This document shows, one piece after another, positions 38,085 to 47,778 of a stretch of 64,000 nucleotides of DNA (its first letter is position 1; each line of letters starts with the position of its first letter). The translations under genes were made by a program, and so were the position numbers. Below the pieces are notes generated by a model. That model did no database searches, was not told where the DNA came from, and saw only the letters and a program-made list of their open reading frames with translations. Source of the stretch: Terrilactibacillus tamarindi (GTDB taxonomy: Bacteria; Bacillota; Bacilli; Bacillales; Sporolactobacillaceae); the NCBI RefSeq assembly GCF_009718825.1, contig NZ_WNHB01000019.1, positions 1-64,000 on the forward strand, in the 5' to 3' direction.

Positions 38085-38968
38085 CAGACAATTTAATGGC
38101 TTTTTTAGGTGAGAAGAAAAAGGTCTTAGATACTCAATTAACAAAAGCTATTGAGAAACTTCATGCGCCTCAGAAATTAAAAGAGGCGATGAACTACTCA
38201 CTTTCAGCTGGCGGGAAAAGGCTTCGTCCGATTCTTCTCCTTTCAACAATTGAAGCGATAGGGGAGCAAGAGAGTTTAGGCATGGGTACAGCCATAGCAC
38301 TTGAGATGATCCATACTTATTCTTTAATTCATGATGATTTGCCAGCTATGGATAATGATGATTTAAGACGAGGAAGACCAACCAACCATAAAGTTTTTGG
38401 AGAAGCCACAGCTATCTTAGCAGGAGATGCGTTATTAACTTATGCTTTTGAATGCTTAATCATGAATTCAGAGCAACTTTCTGAAACATTGAAGCTTAAC
38501 CTTACGAGTAAACTAGCTAGAGCAGCGGGTCCTGAAGGAATGGTTGGTGGACAACAAGAGGATCTAAACGCGGAAGGTAAGGAACTTTCTATAGATCAAC
38601 TGAAAGCCATACACCATTTAAAAACCGGACGTTTATTGACATTTGCAATTGAAGCAGGAGCTTTAATTGGTGGGGCAAGTACAAAAGAATTGAATGAACT
38701 CAAGCGATTTGCTGAACACCTTGGCCTTGCCTTTCAAATTCGTGATGACATTCTTGACATTGAAGGTACTGAAGATGAAATTGGAAAGCCTGTTGGAAGT
38801 GATGAAGCAAATAATAAGAGTACGTATCCAAAACTTCTAAGCTTACAAGGTGCTAAAGATACGTTAAATGATCACATTGATCAAGCACTGACTATTCTTG
38901 AATCATTAAATCTCAAATCTTCTCGTCTGAAACAACTGACTCATTATATTTTAGATAGAACAAACTAG
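38081..38968 (+). CDS. ispA: Farnesyl diphosphate synthase (polyprenyl synthetase)
   Basis: A 295-residue trans-prenyltransferase. First Asp-rich motif DDLPAMDNDD (about 83-92), RRG after it, and second motif DDILD (about 224-228). Small residues and an insertion before the first motif fit bacterial FPP synthases. Makes the C15 precursor for quinones and undecaprenyl carrier. GTG start overlapping the xseB stop, behind AGGAGG. The dxs gene for the same pathway lies beyond the OLE RNA. Confidence 0.93.
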   Translation: MTDNLMAFLGEKKKVLDTQLTKAIEKLHAPQKLKEAMNYSLSAGGKRLRPILLLSTIEAIGEQESLGMGTAIALEMIHTYSLIHDDLPAMDNDDLRRGRPTNHKVFGEATAILAGDALLTYAFECLIMNSEQLSETLKLNLTSKLARAAGPEGMVGGQQEDLNAEGKELSIDQLKAIHHLKTGRLLTFAIEAGALIGGASTKELNELKRFAEHLGLAFQIRDDILDIEGTEDEIGKPVGSDEANNKSTYPKLLSLQGAKDTLNDHIDQALTILESLNLKSSRLKQLTHYILDRTN

Positions 38969-39163
38969 TGAAACTAAAAAAGGGAGATCTTTCCCCCTGA
39001 TTATCAGTAAACCAATCATGTGATACGGCTGGTCATCCGTACTATAATGTTGTTCAACTTTTTTCTTAACGTTAGGTGTAAGAAAATACTGCCTCAAAGA
39101 GCTAAGGACAAACATTATTGAAGTTTCACATATTTCTAAATCATGCCTATATAGCCATGTTCA

Positions 39164-39192
39164 TTGAGTCAATGGTTAGGATATGTTATAAT
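39164..39192 (+). promoter_or_regulatory. Sigma-A promoter for OLE RNA
   Basis: TTGAGT at 39164-39169 and TATAAT at 39187-39192 are separated by exactly 17 bases. Transcription should start near 39199, matching the conserved 5' end of OLE RNA. The 190 bases between ispA and this promoter show nothing else. Confidence 0.75.
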
Positions 39193-39198
39193 CATAGT

Positions 39199-39776
39199 TG
39201 TAAAAATGGGTGGTGCAGTATTCTAGTCATGCGACTATATCTGAGGGCGGGGCTAAAAATCCGCCAAAGGGCACATCGATGAAGTTCCTGGTTTCGGCTT
39301 AGGGCGCCCAGCCTTGGGTCGTTTCTGGGAGTAAAGAACGTAGGGCGATCCGCAACGGCATGTGGGCGATGACCCTGCGTTCGTGGAGACGCATATAGTT
39401 TATATGTGGGAAAACCTGCTAATGACCCTCACCTCAATTGACTGAGTGGGTCCATAGCAGCGTAGCCTGCCTTGAGTGGGGGCCGAGGGGATTATAACAG
39501 TTAAGTAGTTTAACATTTGTTTGGCCGACAGTTGACTACTATGTTATATGAAATCGACTCTGCAAAAGAGGATAGGATATGGCTATCAGCGTGTTTGAGG
39601 AAAACTCCTAGACTGTTGTAATCACATTTAAAAAGGATTATAGTGCGGACTAAGTGGTGATCCAGTTTAACGATTGGTGACAACGTTAGTAAGGTTTTAA
39701 ATGGGAACGGCTAGAACGGCGACGCTCTAGTAACCTTACGGGAAAACCTACTGGACCTAAGCCGCAACGTTTACTT
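39199..39776 (+). ncRNA. ole: OLE RNA (ornate, large, extremophilic)
   Basis: A noncoding stretch of about 580 bases with unusually high G content and many short paired blocks, between ispA and dxs and directly before oapA, the position of OLE RNA in Bacillus halodurans. Recognisable conserved segments include GGTGGTGCAGTATTC, the GGCGGGG..AAATCCGCC region, GGGCGATGACCCTGCG, GGGAAAACCTGC, and the 3' GGGAAAACCTACTGGACC and AAGCCGC. In B. halodurans OLE is abundant, membrane-associated through OapA and linked to ethanol, cold and Mg2+ tolerance. The ends are estimated. Confidence 0.93.
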
Positions 39777-39990
39777 TTTAAATGACCATCCAATTTACAT
39801 ATGTTATTAAATTCGACTTGTTCAAAAGTCGTCTATTTATTTTAAGTGGTTATCATTTAGAAAGAGCCATCATTTACGTTATAAAAAGTATAAAAGTAAC
39901 ATCGTTTTTGAACTCTTCTTTTAACTTGATCTGCTTACTTCATAATAGTCAGTCACCTATTTGAACATGAACACTAATTAGGGGATAAAT

Positions 39991-40614
39991 ATGAAAGTTG
40001 ATATAAAAAAGTCGTTGAAATTTTCATCAAGTATTGCCGTTATCACCCTGGTGTTAGCGGCTATTTTTACAATTGTATCTAACGCGCTACTAAGCGGCGT
40101 TAATGCTATCGTTGGTACACTTATTGTTTTGGGAATTGTCCTAATTGGTATTGCTTTTGATATCGTAGGTGTCGCTTCCACAGCCGCAAAAGAAATCCCC
40201 TTACATGCCATGGCATCTGAACGTGTACATGGTGCTAAACATGCTGTTTATATCGCAAGAAATGCTGACCGTGTGTCAACATTTTGTAATGATGTGATTG
40301 GCGATATTTCGGGTATAGTAAGTGGGACAGCTTCTGCTATTGTTGTCATTGAAATGGTCTCCCATTTTGTTTCACATGAAGATGGGAGTGGCTTACAAAA
40401 TGTCATTTCAGTTTTATTCACAAGTGTTGTTGCAGGCATTACTGTTTTTGGGAAAGCCTTAGCTAAAACTTATGCGATTAGCCATGCAACAAAGATTGTT
40501 TTTCGTGTGGGTATATTATGTTATATAATTGAAGAGCAACTACATATTCCCATCTTGAAACATAAACGCAAAAACAAAAATGGTCTTAATAATAAAGCCG
40601 AAAAGGCCAAATAA
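39991..40614 (+). CDS. oapA: OLE RNA-associated membrane protein OapA
   Basis: A 207-residue protein with four membrane helices (about 13-33, 37-58, 105-125 and 135-155) and a basic C-terminal tail (about 188-207). IAFDIVGVASTAAKEIPLHAMAS fits the CorB-like DUF21 relatives and OapA. OapA binds OLE RNA and holds it at the membrane. It lies 215 bases after the RNA, with a GGGGATAAAT ribosome site, and 15 bases before dxs, so it is likely co-transcribed with both. Confidence 0.9.
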   Translation: MKVDIKKSLKFSSSIAVITLVLAAIFTIVSNALLSGVNAIVGTLIVLGIVLIGIAFDIVGVASTAAKEIPLHAMASERVHGAKHAVYIARNADRVSTFCNDVIGDISGIVSGTASAIVVIEMVSHFVSHEDGSGLQNVISVLFTSVVAGITVFGKALAKTYAISHATKIVFRVGILCYIIEEQLHIPILKHKRKNKNGLNNKAEKAK

Positions 40615-40629
40615 GGTGAGTGAGTTCGG

Positions 40630-42537
40630 GTGGATTTAACGTCGATTAAAGATCCTATATTTCTAAAAGATATGACGATACCAGAATTAGAGCAGCTTGC
40701 TCAAGAAATACGACAATTTTTAATTGAACAATTATCAGTGACAGGTGGGCATTTAGCTCCCAACTTAGGTGTGGTTGAGCTCACTCTTGCATTGCATAAA
40801 GTTTTCAATAGTCCAAAAGATAAATTGATTTGGGATGTTGGTCATCAATCTTATGTACATAAGATTTTAACGGGTCGTACAGCACAGTTTGACACGTTAA
40901 GGCAATATAAAGGCCTAAGTGGATTTCCAAAAAGAAATGAAAGCGAACATGATGTTTGGGAAACAGGTCATAGTTCAACGTCATTATCTGCGGCAATGGG
41001 AATGGCCATAGCTAGAGATTTGAAAAAAGAGAATGATTTCATTATTCCTATTATTGGAGACGGTGCATTAACGGGCGGGATGGCTCTCGAGGCATTAAAT
41101 CATATCGGTCACGAGAAAAAAGATATGATCATCATCTTGAATGATAATGAAATGTCGATAGCGCCTAATGTAGGAGCTCTTCATAATATGCTTGGCCGTA
41201 TTCGAACAGCTGGAAAGTATCGGAAAGCGAAAGAAGATATCGAGTATTTAATGAAGAAGATCCCGACATTCGGCAATCGGATTGCAACGATCGCCGAACG
41301 AATGAAAGATCGATTAAAGTATCTACTCGTATCTGGACTCTTTTTTGAGGAATTGGGTATTACGTATCTTGGCCCGGTTGATGGCCATAATATGACTGCT
41401 TTAATGGAAAATATGTCTTATGCGAAAAAACGAAAAGGCCCTGTATTAATTCATGTACTCACTCAAAAAGGGAAAGGTTATAAACCTGCTGAGTCAGACG
41501 TCATTGGCACTTGGCACGGAACCGGCCCATATAAAATTGAGTCTGGAGATTTTATTAAACCAGTTGAGGCTCCGCCTTCATACAGTGGCGTTGTTTGCGA
41601 CACACTTCAAAAGTTGGCGAGAAAAGATGATCGTATTGTCGTTGTTTCTCCGGCGATGGTAGTTGGATCCAAACTCGTTCCTTTTGCAAAAGAATTTCCG
41701 GATCGATTGTTTGATGTAGGAATTGCTGAGCAACATGCAGCTACTGTTGCCGCCGGACTTGCGACACAAGGAATGAAACCCGTACTTTCAATTTATTCGA
41801 CATTCATGCAACGTGCCTATGATCAAATTGTTCATGATATTTGCAGACAAAAACTAAATGTTGTACTTGCTGTAGACCGAGCGGGTTTAGTCGGTGCTGA
41901 TGGTGAAACACATCAAGGTGTTTTTGATGTGAACTTTCTTCGAAGCTTACCAAACATTGTCATTATGATGGGAAAAGATGAAAATGAATGTCAAAATTTA
42001 ATATACACAGCGATGCAGTATCATGATGGCCCGATAGCGATTCGTTATCCACGTGGCAATGGTTATGGTGTTCCAATGGATCAAACATTAAAAGAGATTC
42101 CTTTAGGATCATGGGAAGTCGTTAAAGATGGAACTGATCTTGCCATTCTTTCCTTCGGTCCACTACTACATGATGCATTAGATGCCGCAAGACAATTGAA
42201 ATTAGAAGGTATCCACGCTAAGGTGATTAATGCTCGTTCTATTAAACCGTTAGATCGGGATATGTTAGAGGATTTATCTGAACAGAACATTCCTATATTA
42301 ACGGTAGAAGAATGTGCCTTAGAAGGTGGTTTTGGTAGCAGTGTCCTTGAATACTTACATGATCAGGGAAATCACGATCATTTAGTTGACCGAATGGGAA
42401 TTCCAGATCGTTTTATTGAACATGGTAGTGTCAAAGAACTCTTGCATGAGATTGGATTGACACCAGAACATATCTATTTACGTGCAAAACATCTTTTATC
42501 AAAACATCACTCGCCGACACGCAGGCAGAGAGCTTAA
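40630..42537 (+). CDS. dxs: 1-deoxy-D-xylulose-5-phosphate synthase
   Basis: A 635-residue thiamine-diphosphate enzyme that condenses pyruvate with glyceraldehyde 3-phosphate, the first step of the MEP isoprenoid pathway. The TPP motif runs from [15 protein letters not shown] to [16 protein letters not shown] and [18 protein letters not shown] are the family blocks. Transketolase-like N, pyrimidine and C domains are all present. GTG start with AAGGTGAG upstream. Works in the same pathway as ispA. Confidence 0.95.
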   Translation: MDLTSIKDPIFLKDMTIPELEQLAQEIRQFLIEQLSVTGGHLAPNLGVVELTLALHKVFNSPKDKLIWDVGHQSYVHKILTGRTAQFDTLRQYKGLSGFPKRNESEHDVWETGHSSTSLSAAMGMAIARDLKKENDFIIPIIGDGALTGGMALEALNHIGHEKKDMIIILNDNEMSIAPNVGALHNMLGRIRTAGKYRKAKEDIEYLMKKIPTFGNRIATIAERMKDRLKYLLVSGLFFEELGITYLGPVDGHNMTALMENMSYAKKRKGPVLIHVLTQKGKGYKPAESDVIGTWHGTGPYKIESGDFIKPVEAPPSYSGVVCDTLQKLARKDDRIVVVSPAMVVGSKLVPFAKEFPDRLFDVGIAEQHAATVAAGLATQGMKPVLSIYSTFMQRAYDQIVHDICRQKLNVVLAVDRAGLVGADGETHQGVFDVNFLRSLPNIVIMMGKDENECQNLIYTAMQYHDGPIAIRYPRGNGYGVPMDQTLKEIPLGSWEVVKDGTDLAILSFGPLLHDALDAARQLKLEGIHAKVINARSIKPLDRDMLEDLSEQNIPILTVEECALEGGFGSSVLEYLHDQGNHDHLVDRMGIPDRFIEHGSVKELLHEIGLTPEHIYLRAKHLLSKHHSPTRRQRA

Positions 42538-42550
42538 TAAAGGAGCAACG

Positions 42551-43366
42551 ATGAAAGAACGTGTAGATGTCTTATTAGTGAAAAAAGGATTATTTGACTC
42601 AAGAGAAAAAGCTCAACGTGCTGTCATGGCAGGCATGGTTTATTCAGAAAATCAACGAATGGATAAACCAGGAAGTAAAATAGATAGCGAAACGGAGCTT
42701 CATATTAAGGGAAAGGTGCTTCCATATGTCGGTCGAGGTGGACTTAAATTGGAGAAAGCGTTAAAAGTCTTCCCTATTTCGGTAAAAGATAAAATCATGT
42801 TAGATATAGGGGCATCGACAGGAGGATTTACGGATTGTGCCCTTCAAAATGGTGCAAAACAGGTGTACGCTTTAGACGTTGGATATAATCAGCTAGCCTG
42901 GAAGCTAAGGCAAGATGAACGAGTTGTTGTCATGGAAAGGACAAACTTTCGTTATTGCACTCGAGATGATTTTGATAAGGGTATACCAGAGTTTGCTACC
43001 ATTGATGTATCATTTATCTCGTTAACGAAAATATTACCGACTCTTTCGACAATCTTGAATGAAAATGGTGATGTTGTCGCCTTGATAAAACCACAATTCG
43101 AAGCAGGTAAAGAAGATATTGGAAAGAAAGGGATTGTTAGAGATTCCAGAATTCATAAATCTGTCTTAAAAGACATTTTATCTTTTAGTGAATCTCTAGG
43201 ATATCGCGTTGAGCAGGTTAGTTTCTCACCTATCACAGGTGGTGATGGCAATATTGAATTTTTATCTCATCTCATTTGGAATCCTAAACAAGTCGTTAAA
43301 ATGGAAAATATGGAAGAGGTTATAAACCAAGTCGTCACTCAAGCCCATGAAGAACTAAAAAAATAA
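42551..43366 (+). CDS. tlyA: TlyA-family rRNA methyltransferase/hemolysin-like protein
   Basis: A 271-residue protein, B. subtilis YqxC type. N-terminal S4 RNA-binding domain (about 3-62: ERVDVLLVKKGLFDSREKAQ) and a FtsJ-like SAM methyltransferase domain (DIGASTGGFTDCAL, about 86-99; IDVSFISL). TlyA 2'-O-methylates rRNA in other bacteria. Start chosen at ATG 42551 behind AAAGGAGCAACG. Next gene in B. subtilis would be argR (ahrC); here a terminator and recN follow. Confidence 0.9.
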   Translation: MKERVDVLLVKKGLFDSREKAQRAVMAGMVYSENQRMDKPGSKIDSETELHIKGKVLPYVGRGGLKLEKALKVFPISVKDKIMLDIGASTGGFTDCALQNGAKQVYALDVGYNQLAWKLRQDERVVVMERTNFRYCTRDDFDKGIPEFATIDVSFISLTKILPTLSTILNENGDVVALIKPQFEAGKEDIGKKGIVRDSRIHKSVLKDILSFSESLGYRVEQVSFSPITGGDGNIEFLSHLIWNPKQVVKMENMEEVINQVVTQAHEELKK

Positions 43367-43380
43367 CAAATGATTAAACG

Positions 43381-43411
43381 ACTTTTCCTTTTTATGGGAG
43401 AAGTTTTTTTA
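43381..43411 (+). terminator. Terminator after tlyA
   Basis: ACTTTTCC pairs with GGGAGAAGT (one mismatch) and seven T follow. It lies where argR would be expected. Confidence 0.65.
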
Positions 43412-43513
43412 TGGTAAAAAAACATATGTTCGATCTATCATGATAAAAACGTTGACGATTTTGTCCTTTCATACTAAAATAAGAACAAAGGTTCGTTATC
43501 ATTGGAGGGCATT

Positions 43514-45217
43514 ATGTTATTAGAATTACATATAGAAAACTTTGCAATCATTGAGAAATTGGTCGTTTCTTTTGAAGAGGGCTTAACGGTTTTTACGGGT
43601 GAGACAGGAGCAGGTAAATCGATTATTATTGATGCCATTGGTTTATTAGCTGGTGGAAGAGGTTCTTCAGAATATGTACGCCATGGGACTAAAAAAGCTG
43701 AAATTGAGGCTTTATTCGAAATCGATGCCGACCATGTTGTTTTATCCACATTAGAACAACTTGGTATTGATCCGAATGATCATATGCTTATTCTAAATAG
43801 GCAAATATCTAACCAAGGTAAAAGTATTTGCCGTGTGAATGGAAAACTGGTGACTCTTTCGAACTTAAAAGACATCGGACATAAATTAATCGACATCCAT
43901 GGACAACACGAACATCAATCATTATTAAATCAAGACCGTCATATGGCTTTGTTAGATCAATTTGGTGGATCCAAATTAGCTAAAGTTAAATCTGATTACC
44001 AACTGCTTTATAGACATGTTTCAGAGTTATATAAAGAAATGATGAAATTCAATCAGGATGAACAAAAATTAGCTCAGCGATTAGACTTATTAACGTATCA
44101 AATCAATGAGATTAATGATGCAAAACTTCAAATTGGTGAAGAGGAGGCCTTAATTGAAGAAAAAAGAAAATTGATGAATTATGAAAAGGTTTTTCAAGCT
44201 CTTCAAAGTAGTTACGAATCATTAAATGGAGAACAAAAAGCACTAGATTGGTTAAGACAGACCATGAATCATCTTGAAACCATTCAATCACTTGATCAGG
44301 ATCTTCACCGATTTTATGAGGCTGTATCCAATAGTTATTATCTTTTGGAAGAAAATGCGTCGTCACTCAGGGATTATTTTGATCAAATGGAATATCAACC
44401 AGAACGATTAAATCAAATTGAAGCTAGACTGAATGAAATTCATTTATTAAAGCGAAAATATGGGCAAAATATTCACGAAATATTAGCTTATTATACCCGC
44501 ATTAAACAAGAATGGGAAGATCTTTCAAACCATGACCATAAAATGGAAGAGTTAACAAAGGATTTTAATGACCATCTTCTGCAATTAAGTGATAAAGGAA
44601 ACATATTAACTAAATACCGTAAACGAACGGCTAATCAGCTAAATAAAGCCATTAATCGAGAATTAAAAGATCTTTACATGGAAAATGCGACTTTTGAGGT
44701 CTTAATTGAGCAGCCGTTACGTTTAGAAAATTTTTCTGATTTTCAAAAAGACGGCATAGATAAAGTCACGTTTCTCATTACAACCAACCCTGGAGAACCG
44801 CTGAAGCCTTTGGCTAAAGTCGCTTCAGGTGGCGAATTATCTCGTGTTATGCTTGCCATTAAATCTAATTTTAAAGAGGTCATGGGAGTCACTTCTATCA
44901 TTTTTGATGAAGTGGATACGGGAGTAAGTGGCCGTGTTGCCCAAGCCATGGCTGAAAAAATTTATCAACTTTCAAAAGCATCCCAAGTGTTCTGTATCAC
45001 CCACTTACCACAAGTCGCAGCGATGGCAGATCATCATCTTTATATTTCAAAGGATGTTTCCCATAATAAAAGAACGAAAACGCAAGTTCATTCATTAGAT
45101 CAAGAACAAAAAGTCCGTGAAATTGGCAGAATGATTTCTGGAGTCGAGATGACAGATTTGACAAAACAGCATGCAGAGGAACTGTTATCTCTCGCAAGCC
45201 AGATGAAGAACCTTTAA
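43514..45217 (+). CDS. recN: DNA repair protein RecN
   Basis: A 567-residue SMC-like ATPase acting early at double-strand breaks. Walker A GETGAGKSII (about 30-39), Q-loop HGQHEHQSLL, central coiled coil (about 160-390), signature ASGGELSRVMLAIK (about 437-450), Walker B TSIIFDEVDTGVSG. Start chosen at ATG 43514 behind TTGGAGGGC. Confidence 0.95.
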   Translation: MLLELHIENFAIIEKLVVSFEEGLTVFTGETGAGKSIIIDAIGLLAGGRGSSEYVRHGTKKAEIEALFEIDADHVVLSTLEQLGIDPNDHMLILNRQISNQGKSICRVNGKLVTLSNLKDIGHKLIDIHGQHEHQSLLNQDRHMALLDQFGGSKLAKVKSDYQLLYRHVSELYKEMMKFNQDEQKLAQRLDLLTYQINEINDAKLQIGEEEALIEEKRKLMNYEKVFQALQSSYESLNGEQKALDWLRQTMNHLETIQSLDQDLHRFYEAVSNSYYLLEENASSLRDYFDQMEYQPERLNQIEARLNEIHLLKRKYGQNIHEILAYYTRIKQEWEDLSNHDHKMEELTKDFNDHLLQLSDKGNILTKYRKRTANQLNKAINRELKDLYMENATFEVLIEQPLRLENFSDFQKDGIDKVTFLITTNPGEPLKPLAKVASGGELSRVMLAIKSNFKEVMGVTSIIFDEVDTGVSGRVAQAMAEKIYQLSKASQVFCITHLPQVAAMADHHLYISKDVSHNKRTKTQVHSLDQEQKVREIGRMISGVEMTDLTKQHAEELLSLASQMKNL

Positions 45218-45330
45218 TTAAACATTTTTCGGGAACTTTTGTTAGTAATAATTCTTCTCTTCTCAGGCAACCTTAATAAATGTCACAATGAAAAAAATTA
45301 AGGTGTGGGTTAGGAGCGAGGAGAGAAATC

Positions 45331-46575
45331 ATGAATAAGTCGACATGGATTATGCGAATCGCTGGTTTTATTCTCCTTGGCTTCATATTTGGCCTAGGAT
45401 GGTTTTATTCTAACGATCAAGAATTGATTAGACACGATAATCAAGTGACTATAGATGCTGTTTCAACGACCAATCATGTTAGGTTTAATAAACAATCGAA
45501 TGTTTTACCAATGGTTGGTGACTTCTCACAGAAAAATAATGAAATTGTTAATGCGCAGGAAAACGAGAAATCGAAAGATATATCACAAATACGTCTAATA
45601 CCTGGTGGAGAATCTATAGGGGTAAAATTAAATACATTAGGTGTCTTAGTCGTTGGATATCACCTTGTCGATAGTGAAAATGGTGAAAAATCACCAGGAG
45701 AGAAAGCCGATATTCGTGTAGGCGATATTATTACAAAAATAAATGGGAAAAAAATGAAAAATATCATCGATGTACAGAATACAATTTCAAATTTAAACAG
45801 GGAGCAAAAATTAAACTTAAGTGTTATTAGACAAAATAAGCATTTAGTTAAAACATTAAAGCCTGTTCAAGATAAAATGGATCATCGATATCGGTTAGGT
45901 TTGTATATACGTGATTCAGCTTCCGGTATTGGAACCTTAACCTTCTATGAGCCGACATCTGGTAAATATGGAGCTTTAGGTCATATTATTTCCGATGTGG
46001 ATACGAGACAACCGATTGTCGTTGATAAAGGTCAAATTGTTAAATCAACTGTTAACGCCATTGATAAAGGGCAAAATGGGAACCCAGGTGAAAAAATCGC
46101 ATCATTTTCGGATGAACCCAGAAACATTGGAAATATATCTAAAAATACACCATTTGGAGTCTATGGGACATTAAACAAACGACTAACTAATCATATTATG
46201 GACCAAGGCTTGCCACTTGCGCTGCCTAATGAAGTTAAAGAAGGACCGGCAAAAATTCTTACTGTCCTAAAAGGAAATAAGGTTGAAGCATTTGATATAA
46301 AAATTGTTAGTTCTGTTCCGCAAAAATTCCCTGCTATTAAAGGGTTAGTTATTAAGATTACCGATCCCAGATTATTATCAAAAACAGGTGGAATTATTCA
46401 AGGAATGAGTGGTAGCCCGATTATTCAAAATAATAAGATTATTGGTGCTGTCACACATGTATTTGTAAATGATCCAACTTCGGGATACGGAGTTCATATC
46501 GAATGGATGTTACGAGAAGCCGGAATAAAATTTACAGCACAGCATCATCATAAAACATCAAAAGCCGTGAGTTGA
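45331..46575 (+). CDS. spoIVB: SpoIVB signalling serine protease
   Basis: A 414-residue sporulation protease that leaves the forespore and triggers pro-sigma-K processing. N-terminal membrane/signal helix (about 8-26), PDZ domain (about 100-180; [18 protein letters not shown]) and S55 peptidase domain with the catalytic His (GALGHIISD) and Ser (GMSGSPII). Family expression is by sigma-G; I did not find a clear promoter. GAGGAGAG ribosome site. Its terminator stem begins within the last codons. Confidence 0.94.
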   Translation: MNKSTWIMRIAGFILLGFIFGLGWFYSNDQELIRHDNQVTIDAVSTTNHVRFNKQSNVLPMVGDFSQKNNEIVNAQENEKSKDISQIRLIPGGESIGVKLNTLGVLVVGYHLVDSENGEKSPGEKADIRVGDIITKINGKKMKNIIDVQNTISNLNREQKLNLSVIRQNKHLVKTLKPVQDKMDHRYRLGLYIRDSASGIGTLTFYEPTSGKYGALGHIISDVDTRQPIVVDKGQIVKSTVNAIDKGQNGNPGEKIASFSDEPRNIGNISKNTPFGVYGTLNKRLTNHIMDQGLPLALPNEVKEGPAKILTVLKGNKVEAFDIKIVSSVPQKFPAIKGLVIKITDPRLLSKTGGIIQGMSGSPIIQNNKIIGAVTHVFVNDPTSGYGVHIEWMLREAGIKFTAQHHHKTSKAVS

Positions 46576-46600
46576 TCTCAAGGCTTTTGATGTCTTTTTT
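46555..46600 (+). terminator. Terminator of spoIVB
   Basis: ACATCAAAAGCC pairs perfectly with GGCTTTTGATGT, then CTTTTTT. The 5' arm is inside the end of spoIVB. Confidence 0.88.
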
Positions 46601-46642
46601 CTTCAGCATTCTATATATATTCTTTAATTCCTCCAAATATTT

Positions 46643-46656
46643 TTCGACATTCGACA
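46643..46656 (-). promoter_or_regulatory. Tandem Spo0A boxes upstream of spo0A
   Basis: Two adjacent TTCGACA heptamers (reverse of the 0A box TGTCGAA) lie end to end. A GAAT-type sigma-H -10 (GAATATT) follows near 46670. This fits autoregulation of spo0A from its sporulation promoter. Confidence 0.7.
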
Positions 46657-46768
46657 AGTTTATGGTGTAGAATATTGTAAAATTTAAAAGAAATAAGTTG
46701 AGAAACAGAGAATACACAAAAATAGTATACATAATTAAAAAAAGATAAAAAAGGGATACATTTTTTCG

Positions 46769-46775
46769 TGTCGAA
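46769..46775 (+). promoter_or_regulatory. Third Spo0A box, near the ribosome site
   Basis: A perfect TGTCGAA lies 41 bases before the chosen spo0A start, downstream of the tandem boxes. It could add repression or be chance. Confidence 0.5.
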
Positions 46776-46815
46776 AACATATAGTGGGAAGAAAAGATAT
46801 GAGGAGGAACGAAAT

Positions 46816-47610
46816 TTGAAGAAAATAAAAGTTTGTTTGACTGACGATAATCAAGAACTTATAAAAATGATTCAAGAATACCTAAGGGCACAAGATGACA
46901 TGGAAGTTGTAGCCACAGCCTTTAATGGTCAAGAATGTCTACAAAAAATTCGCGAGGCAAACCCAGATGTTCTGGTTTTAGATATAATTATGCCACATTT
47001 AGACGGTCTTGGCGTGCTTGAACAAATTCGATTAAATAATGATTTACCTAAACCTAATGTCATTATGCTAACAGCGTTTGGTCAAGAGGACGTCACAAAA
47101 AAAGCAGTTGATTTAGGAGCCTCTTATTTCATTTTAAAACCTTTTGATATGGAGAACCTTGTCAATAATATCCGCCTTGTTGCAGGAAAAAACGTTTCGC
47201 ATTCTATAGGTCAATCATCAAATTCTCTTGTCTCATCTTCACCAAGACATAGAACGCAAAATTTAGACGCAAGTATTACGAATATCATCCATGAAATTGG
47301 TGTACCGGCACATATTAAAGGTTACATGTATTTAAGAGAAGCCATTTCAATGGTATACAATGATATTGAATTGCTAGGATCAATCACAAAAGTCCTTTAT
47401 CCGGATATCGCCAAAAAATTCAAAACAACATCAAGCAGGGTCGAAAGAGCAATCCGTCATGCCATAGAAGTCGCTTGGAGTAGAGGCAATATCGAATCCA
47501 TATCATCTTTATTTGGTTACACTGTCTCCATGTCCAAAGCTAAACCGACAAACTCCGAGTTCATCGCCATGGTGGCAGATAAGCTTAGGATAGAAAATAA
47601 AGCGGGATAA
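46816..47610 (+). CDS. spo0A: Sporulation master regulator Spo0A (3' end rebuilt by the inserted element)
   Basis: A 264-residue response regulator. Receiver domain (about 1-125): acidic pocket DD at the N-terminus, phospho-acceptor D56 in VLDIIMP, Thr in MLTAFG and Lys in ILKPFD. Effector domain (about 145-264) with recognition helix [18 protein letters not shown]. Start chosen at TTG 46816 after GAGGAGGAACG. The last codons lie in the left attachment repeat of the integrated element; the reading frame and C-terminal residues are intact, [10 protein letters not shown]. The native 3' end is now 16 kb downstream. Confidence 0.95.
   Translation: MKKIKVCLTDDNQELIKMIQEYLRAQDDMEVVATAFNGQECLQKIREANPDVLVLDIIMPHLDGLGVLEQIRLNNDLPKPNVIMLTAFGQEDVTKKAVDLGASYFILKPFDMENLVNNIRLVAGKNVSHSIGQSSNSLVSSSPRHRTQNLDASITNIIHEIGVPAHIKGYMYLREAISMVYNDIELLGSITKVLYPDIAKKFKTTSSRVERAIRHAIEVAWSRGNIESISSLFGYTVSMSKAKPTNSEFIAMVADKLRIENKAG
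47517..47610 (+). repeat. Left attachment site (attL) within spo0A
   Basis: Bases 47517-47582 match 63424-63489 perfectly over 66 bases; matching continues to the stop with three substitutions in 28 bases. Crossover must have taken place within the identical block. Everything to its right, including the last codons of spo0A, derives from the element. Confidence 0.93.
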
Positions 47611-47678
47611 GGACTTATGAAGTTAAGTGTATCAATGGGTTTGGGAGTTTGGAATAAATTAACTCTTACACGAATAAG

Positions 47679-47708
47679 GCGATAAATACCGTTTTTAATG
47701 CGATAAAT
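47679..47708 (+). repeat. Two GCGATAAAT repeats, possible integrase arm sites
   Basis: GCGATAAAT at 47679-47687 and 47700-47708, 21 bases apart (two helical turns), between attL and the integrase gene. Position and phasing suit arm-type integrase binding sites. Confidence 0.45.
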
Positions 47709-47731
47709 TTAAATATAGTGTGGTATGTATG

Positions 47732-47771
47732 ACCACCCTTCTTTGGTTCATTCCAAGAAGGGTGGTTTTTT
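47732..47771 (+). terminator. Element-borne terminator downstream of spo0A
   Basis: A perfect 12-bp stem ACCACCCTTCTT/AAGAAGGGTGGT with an 11-base loop and TTTTTT. It belongs to the element and ends spo0A transcription in place of the native terminator displaced to 63551. It also shields the integrase from spo0A read-through. Confidence 0.9.
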
Positions 47772-47778
47772 ATGTTTT

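Noticed and set aside
39782-39964. Open frame of 60 codons between OLE RNA and oapA
   Set aside because: No ribosome site, and it starts in the conserved 3' end of OLE RNA; probably chance.
47725-47778. Longer integrase start
   Set aside because: The extra 18 codons would be translated from a strong terminator hairpin; the ATG at 47779 gives a normal integrase N-terminus.
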